From Coriolopsis trogii (lineage: Eukaryota; Basidiomycota; Agaricomycetes; Polyporales; Polyporaceae), in the NCBI GenBank assembly GCA_020543525.1, contig JAHYIO010000033.1, positions 2,728,001 through 2,792,000 on the forward strand: 64,000 nucleotides of DNA. Direction: 5' to 3'. A program made the position numbers and the translations under genes. Shown one piece after another: positions 10,609 to 22,985 of the stretch (its first letter is position 1; every line of letters begins with the position of its first letter). Under the pieces are notes generated by a model that was not told the origin of the DNA, did no database searches, and was given only the letters and a program-made list of their open reading frames with translations.

Positions 10609-13442
10609 GGTTGTGGCCGGTCTTGTGTCGTCTGGCGATGGCGTTCCGGATAGAGAAGGCTTGAGTGGCCCCGCGTGTCGTTCTGTTGTCATATCCCCGT
10701 CTCGGTCTGGTCTTGCCTGGTGGTTGTATGCTGTCACTTCGTTTAGTGACAAGGAGCTGTATCTGTACGACTATTGCATCTGTGTACATTTGTGTCTCGG
10801 GATATATGCGTTCATGCGCTATTCGATGCTCGCTTGAGTTCAGTTGGGACTGTGGTTTGGTCGACCCAAGTGCGTCTTAGAATTGGGATTTGGGTACCGA
10901 TGTCGTGTAGCAGGCGAGGGGCCGGACCTTGCTGTGATCCAATCCGATGCTGTTTGATGCGTGTGGCAGTCAACAGTCCGAGACCTACATTGTCAATCAC
11001 TACGTGCTAAGCCGTGTCATGTTGCGTTCAATCATGATAGTAACTTTACACCTGGATCCCGTCTCTGCACATCCAACTAGGCGGAGTGAGAAGCCTGAGT
11101 CGGAATCCCATGTAACAGAGCCCCTGTGCGGTCTCATACGGGGAACCGTTGCACCCTTCATGAAACATGGAGTAGGGTGAACGCACACCGCGCACCTATT
11201 GCCAAGAGGGAGCACAGTTGGTCCGACGGTTACCCGTACCTCAAGATATGGTACCCCCTCACGGGAGAGCATTACGTATAGTCTCCACCAACTCGGAGAC
11301 AAGTCCTCTACCGCTTTCGAGCGATCGAGGCGTCGGTCGGCGAGGTCGTACGTAGAGAGTCCTGAGGACATCGGATGTATACGTACGTCACCCTCTGACC
11401 CTCGGTTCGCCGCATTCACGCGTCCCAGTCTCAGTCGGAACGCGCGCGACGGCATCGCGGCTCGCATGGTCCCTCTTCGTGTTGATGACTTGATGACAAC
11501 AAACGTCCACGCAGCGTGTGCAATACAATGCATGTGTACATGTGCAAAGTTGTGCGGATTGCACACTGTGAACCGTGTCCAGGAGTACAAATGTGACGTA
11601 CTGGATCACAAACGAAGACGAGAACGCAGAGTGGAGGGCGATCCCGACGCACAACTTGTTTTTCTGTGGGCATGTGAGGATATCATCACCGGACCTCATC
11701 GCTGCAGGTGCGCCTGGTCGAGCCGCGATGGCGTCTCTAGTGGAGGCAGTGTCGGCACTACGGAGCACTATGGCAAGGGGCGGACCGACCCATCGACCCA
11801 TCGCGAAGCTTTGGTGCTTCTGCAATTTTGTTGGGCGTGCCTGACCTGGGAGTGGTTGTATAGACGTCAGTCGCTCTGGCGATGGTCATGAGAGATCTAG
11901 AGACAGAGTCCACGAAGGATGTCGTCCTCCACTAGCAGTCTGAGCGTTACGAGTGTTCGCCTAATAGGTACTTACCTTCCTCCCTTGTTCCGGGAGTACG
12001 TACTGGTTCTCGCGGATATGGTACATGTCCAGACAAGAACAAAGATGATGCCGCAGCTCGGGCGATATATCGAGAGTAGCATCACCTCCCTCGGCCGGAC
12101 GCTCTCAGCGACTCAAGTCAGAAAGATTATGCAAAGGACCCAATCGCGACACGTACGTTATCTGCAATGCAGGTTTTCACGACGGCATCGCGCCTCTGGC
12201 TGCGGCCGTAAGATAATCTGTTGAAGATCCGCATGTGAGTGGATAGGGGGGCCCCCGGTGCCAGATGTGTCCTCGGATCGGGGGTGGAGCGCCACGAAGC
12301 CCATGGGGTGACGGCATCCCGCAAGGTTCTAGAGATGATTCCCGCCAAACGTTGCGTGCTCCAGGTCCAGGAATACCGCGAACTGAGCATCGGATCGGAC
12401 TGTTGCGTGTGCCCGCTGGTCAGAAGGTCGACTGCAGGCGCTCGGGGGATGAGAGAACTTGGCCTGTTTTGCAGCACGCCCACCCTGTCAGTCTGATAGC
12501 GGTACGGGCTTCCTGATGTCGGCGCAGTCGTGGGTACTCGCTCACTAGAGCGTCGCGCTGGCCCCAGTTGGTCTGTTGCTGTCGACCCGGTGAATCCGGG
12601 AGGAGGAGGTCATATAGGGATAGGTTGCGCCGCCCACAGATTGCAAATGAGAAGCCGTTCGATGACATGTTGCCGGTTGGAGGTGGGCAATCTCCCACGA
12701 AGGCGGTTGGGGATGGAGACTGCCTGCTACAGAAAAAGGTATACATAGTTATACGTTGTGGGTTCCATTCGCCTGTCGGAAATTTGACACCAGCATGCGG
12801 TCTGCCAGTAAGCCACCACTACTAGTAGAGACTCACATGAACAGCGATGGCAACAGCTACAGTGAAAATAAGGTGAAAGCCGTTGAGAATGTACACGGGC
12901 GCAGTGGAGGAGCATTCGAAGAGGCTCAGCGGCGTTGAGCGGGTAAGGGGTTGAGAGAGGGGTGTCCGAGGTCCGAGAGAAGTACTCTGAGCGGTGCTGG
13001 CTAGCGCTCGAGTCGTGACTTCTCAGTGATCATCATCCCCTTACACCTCCAAATCCCAGGCAAATCCCAGCGCAGATCTCCTCTCAATCGACCGCTCACA
13101 CACCAGGCAGGAGCGAGAGCAGGCCGCCCCATCATCCGCCCCAGATGTGTGCTGTATGCCATCACGTACGCGACGACGGTAGTCCACCCAGCAGCCACCG
13201 GAGGCAATTCGAATACTGACGGCCGCGGGTGGTTCTCGCCAGGAACCTATAAGTATATGCAAATGTACTCCGGAGCGGCGTAACGCCTGCCAACGGCGCC
13301 AGCATTGTTTTTAGCTAAACCCTTTGGAGCCTCTTGCGTGTCTCCACCACAGACTACACCTTCGCGTTCCCCCCCTCGTGCCTGTGTCCCTCCTTCCTAC
13401 ACATAAGGCTCCAGGCAGTCGCTCTTTGCAGGAATCGTAGAG
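10609..13442. other. Long gene-poor gap (2.8 kb)
   Basis: No gene is recognised across 2.8 kb, unusual for this dense locus. Open frames near 11000-11890 on both strands lack motifs and plausible exon joints. One minus-strand stretch near 12835-12985 encodes a membrane-like segment and is listed separately. The 3' end holds the promoter of the first DUF6534 gene, with TATAAGTA near 13249. Confidence 0.45.
12835..12985 (-). other. Possible orphan exon encoding a membrane helix
   Basis: The minus strand reads LSLFECSSTAPVYILNGFHL followed by IFTVAVAIAVH, ending exactly at a consensus gtgagt donor. The helix is strongly hydrophobic and the donor is good. The next candidate exon runs only briefly before a stop and resembles no family I know. 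It may be a remnant of a membrane-protein gene or chance. Confidence 0.2.
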
Positions 13443-15730
13443 ATGGAGTCCAGCGGTATGCCACCCAAAATTAACCTGGATTCGAAGACCGGGGCATACC
13501 TTATCGGTGTCTTTTTCGAAGTCTGGTTAGTGCATCTTTACAATACTTCGAGTACAAGAGCTAAGCGGTGCAAACACAGGCTATTCGGTTTTACCTCCCT
13601 ACAGACCTGGTAGTTACATTCGATGCCACAGACGCTACAAGGTGTTAAACTTCCGTAGGTATTACTTCCAGCACTATCCCAGTGATGTTCCGCGCCTCAA
13701 GATCTTGGTGAGTTACGCCGCGGATGACAGACCGTTTTGAGAGCTGATGTTTTGCTATAGGTCTCTGTCATATGGTATGCCATCGAGACTACTCTTTCAC
13801 AATCGGAGGTTCAATTTGGTACAGGACCCTTGAATGCCTTCACGCCGCCTTCTCTTGCCATGCAGCATACTTCTGGCTAGTGCAGAACTACCTCAACCCT
13901 CCGGCCCTCAACATTTCCGTCTGGTATGTACAAGCATCGTACTTCTAGACTTATAGAAACTTACAGTTTGTTTCAGGAGCGCCGATGTAAGCTTCACTGA
14001 CTTCTCGATAGCAGCAGGTTGCTGATAATGCGCGTTTCTAGTCCGCCCTTATTGTTGCAGTGCGTATTCCGCACCACTTCCAACCACTTATTGCTAACAT
14101 GCAGACTGCAGGGCATCATCGTCTTCGTCACTCACTGCTTCTTTTGCTATCGCGTGTGGGCAGGTTCGTGTGCCATCGTCCTCGTTCCTACGGCGTCCCC
14201 GTTGACTGACTCATCTTCCGCACAGTGAGCGGCGGAAAGTGGATCATGCCATGCATTATCGTGAGCAACTCCGATGACTCTCTTGGCAATGTCCCATCTC
14301 ACGACGTCTCCGTAGTTCCTCATGGCCTTGGCCTCGTTCGGTACGCGCTCCACATAATGCGCCCTCTTCCATCTGACTCATCAGCGCCGCAATATCTGAC
14401 AACGCGCAGGTCTCGACTGGGGTGCGTCCGCTCATACGGTTCCATTCATTCGAGTCGGCGCTCACATATCTCCGCAGGCGTGTTTGCGCTCAGGTACCTG
14501 CTTTTCTGCGTCATCGGCAGCTGCGGTAGAGTGTACTGACTCCTTCCCAAGCGTCGTCGAAGTCACGTTCTCGAACTTTACGCACGCGATCGAGGTACGT
14601 CGCTCTTTCCTAAGACTATACGCGCTCGTTGTCCCGACGCATTGCTGTCACAGGTCGTTTCGTCCATAGGACTGTCGTTCAAGGTCGCCACGGACGTGAC
14701 CATCGCGCTCTCCCTCGGATACTTCCTCCACAAGAACAAGTCGGGCATCCCGAGGTGCGTCCTGTCGCTGTGCTACTACATACCTGTGGCCGGCTCGGAT
14801 AATGCTCACGCGTTCGGACGATTCTCCGCAGGACGGACCACCTCGTGAACAAGCTGACGTTCTGGGCGATCAACATCGGATGCCTCACCAGGTCAGCTCT
14901 CCGTGTTCCTTGACGGTTTTTTTTCCTGACATGAGTGGACATGCTCTGCAGCTGCATCGACATCTTTGTCCTCATCTGGGTGCGTGAAGGCTCCCCACCT
15001 CGCCCCTTCCCGCTCGCTATCTCTCTCCTTCTTGGCTAATCGAGCGATACTGCTGCCTCTAGTCGGAAGCGACGTCCAACCTGATCTTCTTGGCCATGTA
15101 CACCGTCGTCGGTAACCGTAAGTACTCCGCGCGTGCCCATCCTGCCACGCTCGCGTTCCATATTCACGACTGACTGACATGTCGTCGGACAGTGTACTCC
15201 AACTCCCTCCTCGCGACGTAAGCTCGTGGCCGCTTCCCTCTTCGTATCGCCGAAACTGACATCATCCATCCATCCATCCATCCATCCCTATCTCATCCTC
15301 CTCCCCTCTCCTCCCCGCTCCATTCTCGCGCGCCCAGCCTGAACATCCGCGAGTACACGCGCGCGCAGGTCCTCCGGGAGGACGGCACGAGCATGGCGCT
15401 CGACACAGTCTCGATGAAGTTTTCGACGAACGTGTCGAGCAAGATGGCCGCGGTACGTGCCCCCCCTGGTCCCTTCCCCTGCCATCGCCGTCGGTTGTGC
15501 TGACGATGTGCGCCGTATGCACCTCTTGTTCTGCAGAGCGCGACGATGTTCCAGACGGAGAGCCGCGGGACGATCCCGGACCTGCCAAAGGGCCCCGTGG
15601 TGAGTGGTCGCTCCGTCTTCCCTGTCGCTTTACGGACGGACGTGGGAGCCGAGCGCTGATTGTGCGTTCCAAGTTCCGCAAGGGGAGCTTCGTCGAGGAG
15701 GACGTGCACGACGCCTCGGGCTCGGTGTGA
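13443..15730 (+). CDS. DUF6534 multi-span membrane protein, copy A
   Basis: A basidiomycete-type DUF6534 protein built from about 15 very small exons. The first exons read MESSGMPPKINLDSKTGAYL and IGVFFEVW, then LFGFTSLQTW, YYFQHYPSD and TLECLHAAFSCHAAYFWLVQ, then GIIVFVTHCFFCYRVWAV. The C-terminal half is the DUF6534 core: SSIGLSFKVATDVTIALSLG, TDHLVNKLTFWAINIGCLTS and SNLIFLAMYTVVGNLYSNSL, ending in SGSV at TGA 15728-15730. The predicted fold has about seven helices in the plasma or inner membranes. Function is unknown; the family is highly expanded in mushrooms. Copy B downstream on the same strand shares intron positions and the LREYxRAQVLREDGTS-type motif, so the pair arose by tandem duplication. 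Confidence 0.85.
15264..15287. repeat. (CATC)n tetranucleotide microsatellite
   Basis: About six tandem CATC units within an intron of DUF6534 copy A. It is absent from the matching intron of copy B, so it arose after the duplication or was lost there. Confidence 0.8.
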
Positions 15731-17365
15731 AGGGTGCAGCAGACCCGGTCTCTGTACAATACTGCTCGTGCTCGGAGAGCCTTTGTGCGTGTGCTGTTGA
15801 CGTTCATATCGCGGTATCGCTGGTCCCTTGGCCGATGTTAGGTCGGTCGTGGGGTCATTGGCTAGAGAGTGGTGCGGGAGCATCAGCTGCCGCACCTGGG
15901 CTTTGTTTCTTTTGTTCGGCATGCCACTGTCTGTGTATCATGGTGTACCACATCCTATTATCTATACTGATGCGCGAGCATCGAGAGACCGTCGATGACA
16001 AGTACACGGATCGTATCACGATCATGAGCGTTCGTGGGGCATCTCGCCTTCTTCTAGCCTATGCATTCACGCTGCGGCGTGAGATTGGAAGCGTCATTCG
16101 CAACACGGTGCACGCCCGATGAAGCTCAGGGCGAAGGACAAAAAATTCGGGAGGTGACGCAGCGCTCCAGACAACTTCAGACAATGCACGGAGGAGCACC
16201 CGCACGTCATCGTCAGCTGAGAGACCGCGGCGAATGGATCATTCAGAGCTGGCTGGCGCAGAAGCACCAGGCCCGGGGTCATCTGGACTGCCCCGGCCCG
16301 CAAACTGTGATAGTAAGTTCACGGAAGACCCGACAGTCGCGTCAAAGTGTCATCTTCCGTATCTTTCGTGCCTCTCCGTGAGTCGTCTACCTGCCGACAC
16401 AGCGCGAGCGAGTTCGCCGAGGGAGCCACTCACGACGATTGGGATGGGATGTCTATCGACCGGCTGGCAGACTGAGGCAGTCCCCATCTGTCCAGGTCGA
16501 ACGGGATGCCGTAAGAATATGCAAGTTTTGCGCCGCGCGTAGAAGAGACAGCAGAGTGAATGGATGAGCGGTGAGGGGCCCATATGGATCGCCGGGTTCC
16601 ATCAAGTGTTGAGGGTATCGTGTCGTGAGATGCATCGACCTCGATTCGTCGGAGATAGCGTATTCGAGCGGCGAGTGGAAGATGTCAGATATGCTTGATT
16701 GTAGCTTGATCCCATCGTCAGACATCCTGCGAGTCCAATACGGGCGAGCTGACCGTATACAAAGAAGAGACAGGACAGGGTTGAAAGCGTGTTCGGTGAG
16801 TCAACTTCAACACGAACTTGCAAGCTGTTGTTTCACCTGCGAGGAATCGCGGGAGTAAGTTACGTAAGAGCCTGTGTGGTTCTGTCAGAACTTGAGCTTC
16901 AGACGGGCGGTGGTGGCGAACACCAGACACAACTCTCTCCTCTGCCCATCAATGTATGCGCATCTGCGGATTCTGCATCACTGGCAGTGGTGCCACCCTC
17001 ACCGTCGCACCCGCGGCTCTCGTCGCACACTCACTCAACATCGGACGCCCAGTGTCGGCGCACGGACATGACAAACATTCATCTACAATTCCCTCCATCA
17101 CAGGCATGCGTCAGGCCTGCCATCCAACATCTCAGGCACTCTGCCTGCTTTACAGAGATTGCCCGTCACGACACTGATATCGGAGGCAATACCCGGACCA
17201 AACTCTCTCCTTCTCCAAACCGAGCGGCGCAGAGCGGAAAGCACCGGCATCTCACCTCGTGCCTGCCGCCAGTCCGATGGGCTATATATCCCAGAGCTGC
17301 CGTCACGTCGCCGCCGTGGAAGCATCGCAGTCCCAGGACGCCTGAGCCCAGCGAGGAAGAACGCT
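15731..17365. other. Spacer between the tandem DUF6534 genes
   Basis: About 1.6 kb with no recognisable gene; open frames here have no family motifs. The last 400 bp is C/T-rich and holds the copy B promoter. Confidence 0.5.
17284..17290 (+). promoter_or_regulatory. TATA box of DUF6534 copy B
   Basis: TATATAT about 80 bp upstream of the ATG at 17366. Confidence 0.4.
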
Positions 17366-19572
17366 ATGGAAGCCCCGCACTTGGATCTGTCCTCTACCAC
17401 CGGCGCGTACCTCATCGGCGTGTTCTTTGAGGTTTGGTGAGCAACTTCCCATGCATACCACAATCTTTTTGCTCACAAACGGTCTCCCTGTAGGCTGTTT
17501 GGGTTTACGTCCTTGCAAACTTGGTAGGTACCGCCTTGGCGCCAGCACTTTAGCGCTACCCTAGAGCTCTCATGACGCCGACCGTAGGTACTACTTCCAG
17601 CACTACCCATGGGACTCTTGGAAGATCAAGACCTTGGTACGATCTCTCCGCCAGGGACACGATTTTAATCTTTGTGTGACTGACGCACATTCATCAGGTC
17701 GTTTCTATATGGTAGGTTCGACCATTGGTTATCGACGTAGACCAGTGGTGCCCACCGCATACAGGTCTTTGGAATGTCTCCATGCCGCATTTTCATGTCA
17801 TGCGGCGTATTTTTGGCTCGTCTTGAACTACCTGAACCCCCCTGCACTTGGGATCTCCGTGTGGTGCGTGCATTCGCTGCTGAACTCGTCGCATCAATTC
17901 AGTCTGGATGCTTTTCCAGGAGCGCCGATGTAAGCCTCAACGTTCCACCGACGAAGCTAGCGTACTAACGAAGATCCTTGTCATCAAGTCTGCTCTCCTC
18001 ATTGCAGTGCGTATTTGGGCATGGTCTTCTCGATGGCGACCTAACAAACCGCATCAGGGTGTCCTCACGTTCATCACCCACTGCTTCTTCTGCTACCGCG
18101 TCTGGGCAGGTATGTTCTTTGCTCCGTTCCAGTCAAATGCGGAAGTCAAATTGGATCCGTTCTCCCATCGCAGTCAGTGGCAAGAGCTACATCATGCCTA
18201 GCATCATTGTGAGTCTCCGCGGCTGCATGTTTTCAACTGTTCTGATCATATATGGCTGCAGTTCTTTTTCGCTTTCGTAGCTTTCTGTACGATTTTGAGC
18301 TGTCAATCCTCTATCTGTTTTGCTGACATAGTGCCTGTTACTCTCCCTACATACAGGTTTCGATTGGAGTGAGTACCTCTGCATCCTACGTTGAGAGGCC
18401 CTTCGAGACTCGAGTTAATCTATACAATCCTTAGCTGTGTTTGTGCTCAGGTACAGTTGACAATCGTCTCCCCTGTGCATCACTCTACTAACTGAAACTG
18501 CAGTGTCAAGGAAAAGACGTTCGCGAACTTTGGACACGCCATCGAGGTGCGCATTGCCGCCTATACGCATATTCGAAGTCATGATCACTCATCATACGTC
18601 GGTTGCTGGTACGCTTCGGCTCAGGTCACTTCGTCCACCGCGTTAGCAGTCAAGGTCACCACGGACGTCCTGATCGCCGTATCCCTCGGCTTCTACCTCC
18701 GCAAACACCGTGCAGGCATCCCTCAGTGCGTTTTCTTCATATACTCATATACACCCGCCAGGCCCGATCATCTGACCGGCAACGCTTGTGCAGGATGGAC
18801 CACTTTGCGAACAAAGTGACGTTCTGGGCGATCAACGTTGGCTGCCTGACGAGGTGGGTGCAGCTTCCGGTCATCGAGCGTCGCTTGCGCACTCACACTC
18901 TGCCTTGACGGATCCGTAGCATCATTGACATTCTGGTACTCGCCTGGGTGCGTATACGAGACCGGATGTCTCTGCGGAGATGGTGCTTGCTAACCCCGAG
19001 TGTATAGTCCGAGGGGACGTCGAACCTCATCTTCCTCGCCCTCTACACGATCGTCGGCAACCGTGCGTCTCCCCGCTCCATACCCTATGGCGATAGTCTC
19101 GCTGACGTACCTGTCCTGTTTTCGCATAGTGTACTCAAACTCCCTCCTCGCAACGTGAGCGTCGTCCCCCATCTCCAGGAAGCAGGACGATCGAATGGAC
19201 TCACGTATTCACATCACACAGACTCAACTTGCGCGAATACGCGCGCGCACAGGTCCTCCGCGAAGACGGCACGAGCCTCCCGCTCGAGACGGTGTCCACG
19301 AAGATCCCCGGCCGGGAGGTGAGGACGGCTCGCTTCTGGTGTATCTTTCAGCGTTCAGGACGTGCGTTGTCTGACTGCCGTTCTCTTTGTGTTCTTGTCT
19401 TGTCATTGTAGAGCGAGAGCCGGGGGACGATCCCTGACCTCCCGAAGAACTCGACGGTGCGTGCTCAGGCGTTGGAGACCGACTGAGCGGACGTGGTTCG
19501 CTGACGCGAGGCTGTGTCGGCGAGCAGCAGGATGACGTGTCGGCGTCGCGCACGACGGCCGTCGAAGTGTGA
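17366..19572 (+). CDS. DUF6534 multi-span membrane protein, copy B
   Basis: Paralog of the upstream copy with the same exon plan. It begins MEAPHLDLSSTTGAYLIGVF, then LFGFTSLQTW, YYFQHYPWDSWKIKTL, SLECLHAAFSCHAAYFWLVL and GVLTFITHCFFCYRVWA. The 3' half reads FANFGHAIE, KVTTDVLIAVSLGFYLRKHR, HFANKVTFWAINVGCLTS, SNLIFLALYTIVGN and LREYARAQVLREDGTSLPLE. A short final exon after an acceptor ending gagcag gives QDDVSASRTTAVEV and stops at 19570-19572; without that splice the frame ends earlier, at about 19486. Multi-helix membrane topology is predicted and no catalytic motif is seen. Divergence is greatest in the C-terminal tail. Confidence 0.85.
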
Positions 19573-20139
19573 ATATTGCGCGAAGCGATTCCGATGCCGA
19601 TGACGATGTTCAAAACAGGCTATTGGGCGCGTCGACGACTAGTAACGAGTACGATTTCTCGACGTGCTTCTCTGTCTCACTGTGATTTTCCTGTTTTCTT
19701 TTCCTTGGGCTTACGAGTAGGACATGTCCGGTAATGTGAGAATGACGATCGTTGACGACTATTCACATCCTCGGTGCTCCTTTCGACTCGGATTCGCGCA
19801 ACTTGAATACGAAGGTTTATACCCGACATGTTTCGCCATCTCGCCTGTTCAGTGAGTACCGAGTGACGCCATCGGAGACACTGAATGCAAGAATGGGAAT
19901 TGGACAACGATCAAACCCTGCACCTCCCTCCCTAATATGTACGGTATCATGACCATCCCCTGCCTTCCTCTTGGAGATCTGACTGCCACATCCAACACCC
20001 ATTATATTGGTGGTCATCATACAAACCTCAACGATCTCCCGCTCGCTCATCGTATGTAAATAGAGACTTGCTGCCAAGACGCTTCAGCATCCGTGCGGAC
20101 CCTCCGACAAGACACAGTACATACCGCACGGCCGAAGCC
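19573..20139. other. Convergent intergenic spacer
   Basis: Between the ends of DUF6534 copy B (+) and the acetyltransferase (-). Relatively AT-rich 3' UTR-type sequence; no gene recognised. Confidence 0.5.
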
Positions 20140-21626
20140 TCAGAGCTTCGCCGCGCCTCCGAGCCCAGTCAGCACATCCATTCCTTCCCTGAACCCCGAT
20201 ACGAAGTCCTCGGCGAGCGCATGGTCCACTGCGCCCTTCCCCCACGTGATCGTAGTGCCCAGCCCGCCCGCGCCCGTCCCACAGACGGTGAGCTTGATCG
20301 CAGGCCCAATGGTCGCGTTCGCGAGCGCGACGGACGTCTCTTCGATCCGCCACTGCGGCTCGCCCTGTGCTGGTAGGACGGGCCGCGGCGGGAACGCCCC
20401 GACGTTCGACACCTGGAACCCCTGCTCGCGCCGCCCGCCGAGGAGCCCGAGCTGGTACGTTTCGTACTTGCCCCCGAGGAGCTTCAGCATCCCGACCGTG
20501 CCCGCCGACAGCGGCGCCTCGCGTCTGAGCGTGTCCGTGAGCGACGCGGCGACGTCCCACGGGAAGGTGTCGACGGACAGGCGCGTGCGCGTGCGCGCGG
20601 GGGGGAGGAGCGGGTGCAGGCGCGGGTATCCCGAGATGTGGTTGCAGATCGCGGTGGGGGGCGTGCGCGCGTACGCCCTGAGCGAGGTGGGGATGTTGGT
20701 CGAGACGGACTTGTACTTGTCCCCGTGGTGCGCGCGGACGAGCGGGGAGAGGACGAAGAGGGCGAGGGTGTGCAGGACGCCGGTGAGCGTCGTTTTGTGG
20801 GCGCGTGCGAGGTGGATGAGGCACGAGGTTTTGGGGGGGCTGTAGTTGGAGACGCGCACGGTTGTCGCCATGGTTGGGACCTTGACGATCGGGTTGCCTG
20901 TCCATGCTGTGGTCTTCCCGGACAGGGAGGGGAAGAAGCCCTTTGAGATTTCGCGCACGAGGACTCGGAATGGGGTAGAGACATCCATGGCGTCTTCCAG
21001 CGCAGGAGGGAGCTCCGCGTCTTGCGAGGGTTTGACCAGCCCCGAATGCTCGGCGATCGTCGCCTGAGAAGTCTCGAGAGCGGCCAGCAGGGCATGGTAG
21101 AATGCGTATCCACTCTGTCCGTCTCCGAGCGTATGATCGTATGCGAAGACGATAGTGCCATCGCGCAAGACCAGCAGGCGCCACATCGGTGTGTCGTCCG
21201 CGTGGTCGATGGGGCCATCGAACACGTCCTTGTACACCGTTTCCAGATCGTCAAAGCCCTTATCGACAAACATGACGATCTTGTTCAGGTCCACGACGGG
21301 GAGCTGAACCCATGAGGACGAGACGGACGGGTGGGGGAGGCGAGCAGAGAGCGCGGCGTGTTCATGGATGACCTTTTCAAGTGCTGTAAAGAGCAAAGGC
21401 CTCGATAGGGGGTCTCCTGCAGTGTTGACGAATCTCGCAGCGAAGGTGACGTAGGAGTCAAGGTAGAGGCGACTCTGAGAGTTGAAGAATTGTTCCACTC
21501 GGCCTGCCATTGCAGCGTGCGTGTTCGATTCTCGCGTTGTCTGTCAAGCAGAAGGAAATACTCACTCGCTTCACGTAGCTTTCTGCCTGCATCACCCTCC
21601 ATTTCGTCTAGTGCCTCCTCCAACAT
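20140..21626 (-). CDS. Alcohol acetyltransferase-like (AATase/condensation-fold) enzyme
   Basis: Two exons. Exon 1 (21626-21566) encodes MLEEALDEMEGDAGRKLREA. A short intron then joins it to RVEQFFNSQSRLYLDSYVTF. This matches the start of fungal ATF-like acetyltransferases (PF07247), where the R-x-x-G-x-x-E-x-(F/Y) block precedes the first strand. The catalytic H-x-x-x-D motif is present as HTLGDG in AYDHTLGDGQSG, around residue 140. The later half has SVSTNIPTSLRAYA, ICNHISGYPRLHP and QVSNVGAFPP, equivalent to the conserved S-N-x-G region. The protein is about 476 residues, usual for the family. It would transfer acetyl or acyl from CoA to an alcohol; some relatives act on sphingoid bases, others are tailoring enzymes. 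Substrate unknown. Confidence 0.8.
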
Positions 21627-22985
21627 TTTACCAGATCCTAGGACTGCCTAACTGGATGAAGGGAATGTGCAACCCGGGTCGAGTTGGGTGGGGGCAAGGA
21701 AATACTGGAGTGACAGCGGGGACGACTAGCATGATAAGACGGAGTGTATGTGCGCATGAGAAATAGTCGCGGTCTTTTGAGCTTAAGAGCAATACGAATG
21801 CTAAGCGTCATACGGCTGGTGCGTCACGGGAGCGATGTTTGGAACATAGCGTGAGGGCCAGATCCAACGTGCGAGTATATCATATAGTCTTCTATGATGC
21901 CGCGATTGTCGCGGGCGCGATAGGCCTGGTGTGTGTCACCATACAATACTGTGAAAGCATACATACACCCGGTGACTGACAACTTGTATAAGCAGCTACC
22001 TAGAACCCCACGGAACCTTGCAATGTACGGTCAGCAAAGTGCCTCGAAGCGAACATGCCTGTACGTACGCGAATAGCTTGCGAAGGGGACGCGCCCCCGA
22101 AAGCTGTTCTTCTACCGTTTAGGCCATGAGGGTGTCGAGTAATCCTGACCGAGCGGGCAGGACGCCAAGGCACGGAGTTGTAGCACGATGGTCGACGAAC
22201 TCGTGCAGCACGTAGAGCTTCTTTGAGATGCTATATATATGCAGGTTGGACGTATGTAATGGAGGTACGGAGTCGAGGTTAGGTCTTGCACCGTACATGG
22301 TTCAATATATCACGAACCTATAAGGTTTGCAGGTCGTCGAGCTCTCCGATACCAAGTGCGATACTAGTACCGACATCACTGTGGACGGATACACGCATTC
22401 GCCTCTACTCTCCGCCCTGACAAATTACGAATACTCATCTTTGCTCTTGGGGTTTGCAGCATCATTGCGCAGTGTAGACACGGGAGCCGTTGACCTACCC
22501 GTACTATGCGCAGGCTTGGGCAACAAACCACTCAGGTATTTGGTTATACAAGCAGCCTCGATGGGAGTCATTTTGTGTGCTAGCGAGTCATTATTGAGAG
22601 AGACCTCCGTGATTAGATAGGGGCGTTGAGAAGACGTTGGGGATAGCGATATAGTTCATGTTAACGCTGTGCGACAGTGTAAGTATGCGCATTGAGATCG
22701 AGACTGAGTGGGTCCAGTAAACCAGAGCAAGCCGCGGGCCGAAGCGACTGATGACAGAACCAGGTTTTGTCGATATGTCCGTGTTCGGACTTAACCAAAA
22801 TGGGTAGAAAATGAAACCCGGTGGGAAACGGCCGACAACGGCGGAGAGGGCGCTGAGTGTTGTCGTCGACGACCTTGTTCACATCCACATCATCCATTTC
22901 GTCTTCAACCCCGGCGGCGACGACCCTCGAACATTACAGCCCATCTAATACCGCTGCCTCCACGCTGAACACGCACGCAAACCAG
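21627..22985. other. Divergent intergenic region, 1.36 kb
   Basis: Between the acetyltransferase start (-) and the PI4P 5-kinase start (+). A frame at 22327-22620 lacks an ATG start and any motif, so it is not called. Both promoters should lie here. Confidence 0.5.

Noticed and set aside
11000..11891. Opposing open frames of about 200 codons
   Set aside because: They overlap each other, have no recognisable motif or membrane pattern and show no splice continuity.
20084..21184. 366-codon frame on the acetyltransferase strand
   Set aside because: Arg/Pro/His-rich alternative-frame shadow of the AATase-like gene.
22327..22620. 97-codon plus-strand frame before the PI4P 5-kinase
   Set aside because: It has no ATG start, no motif and no splice partner; it lies in a promoter region.
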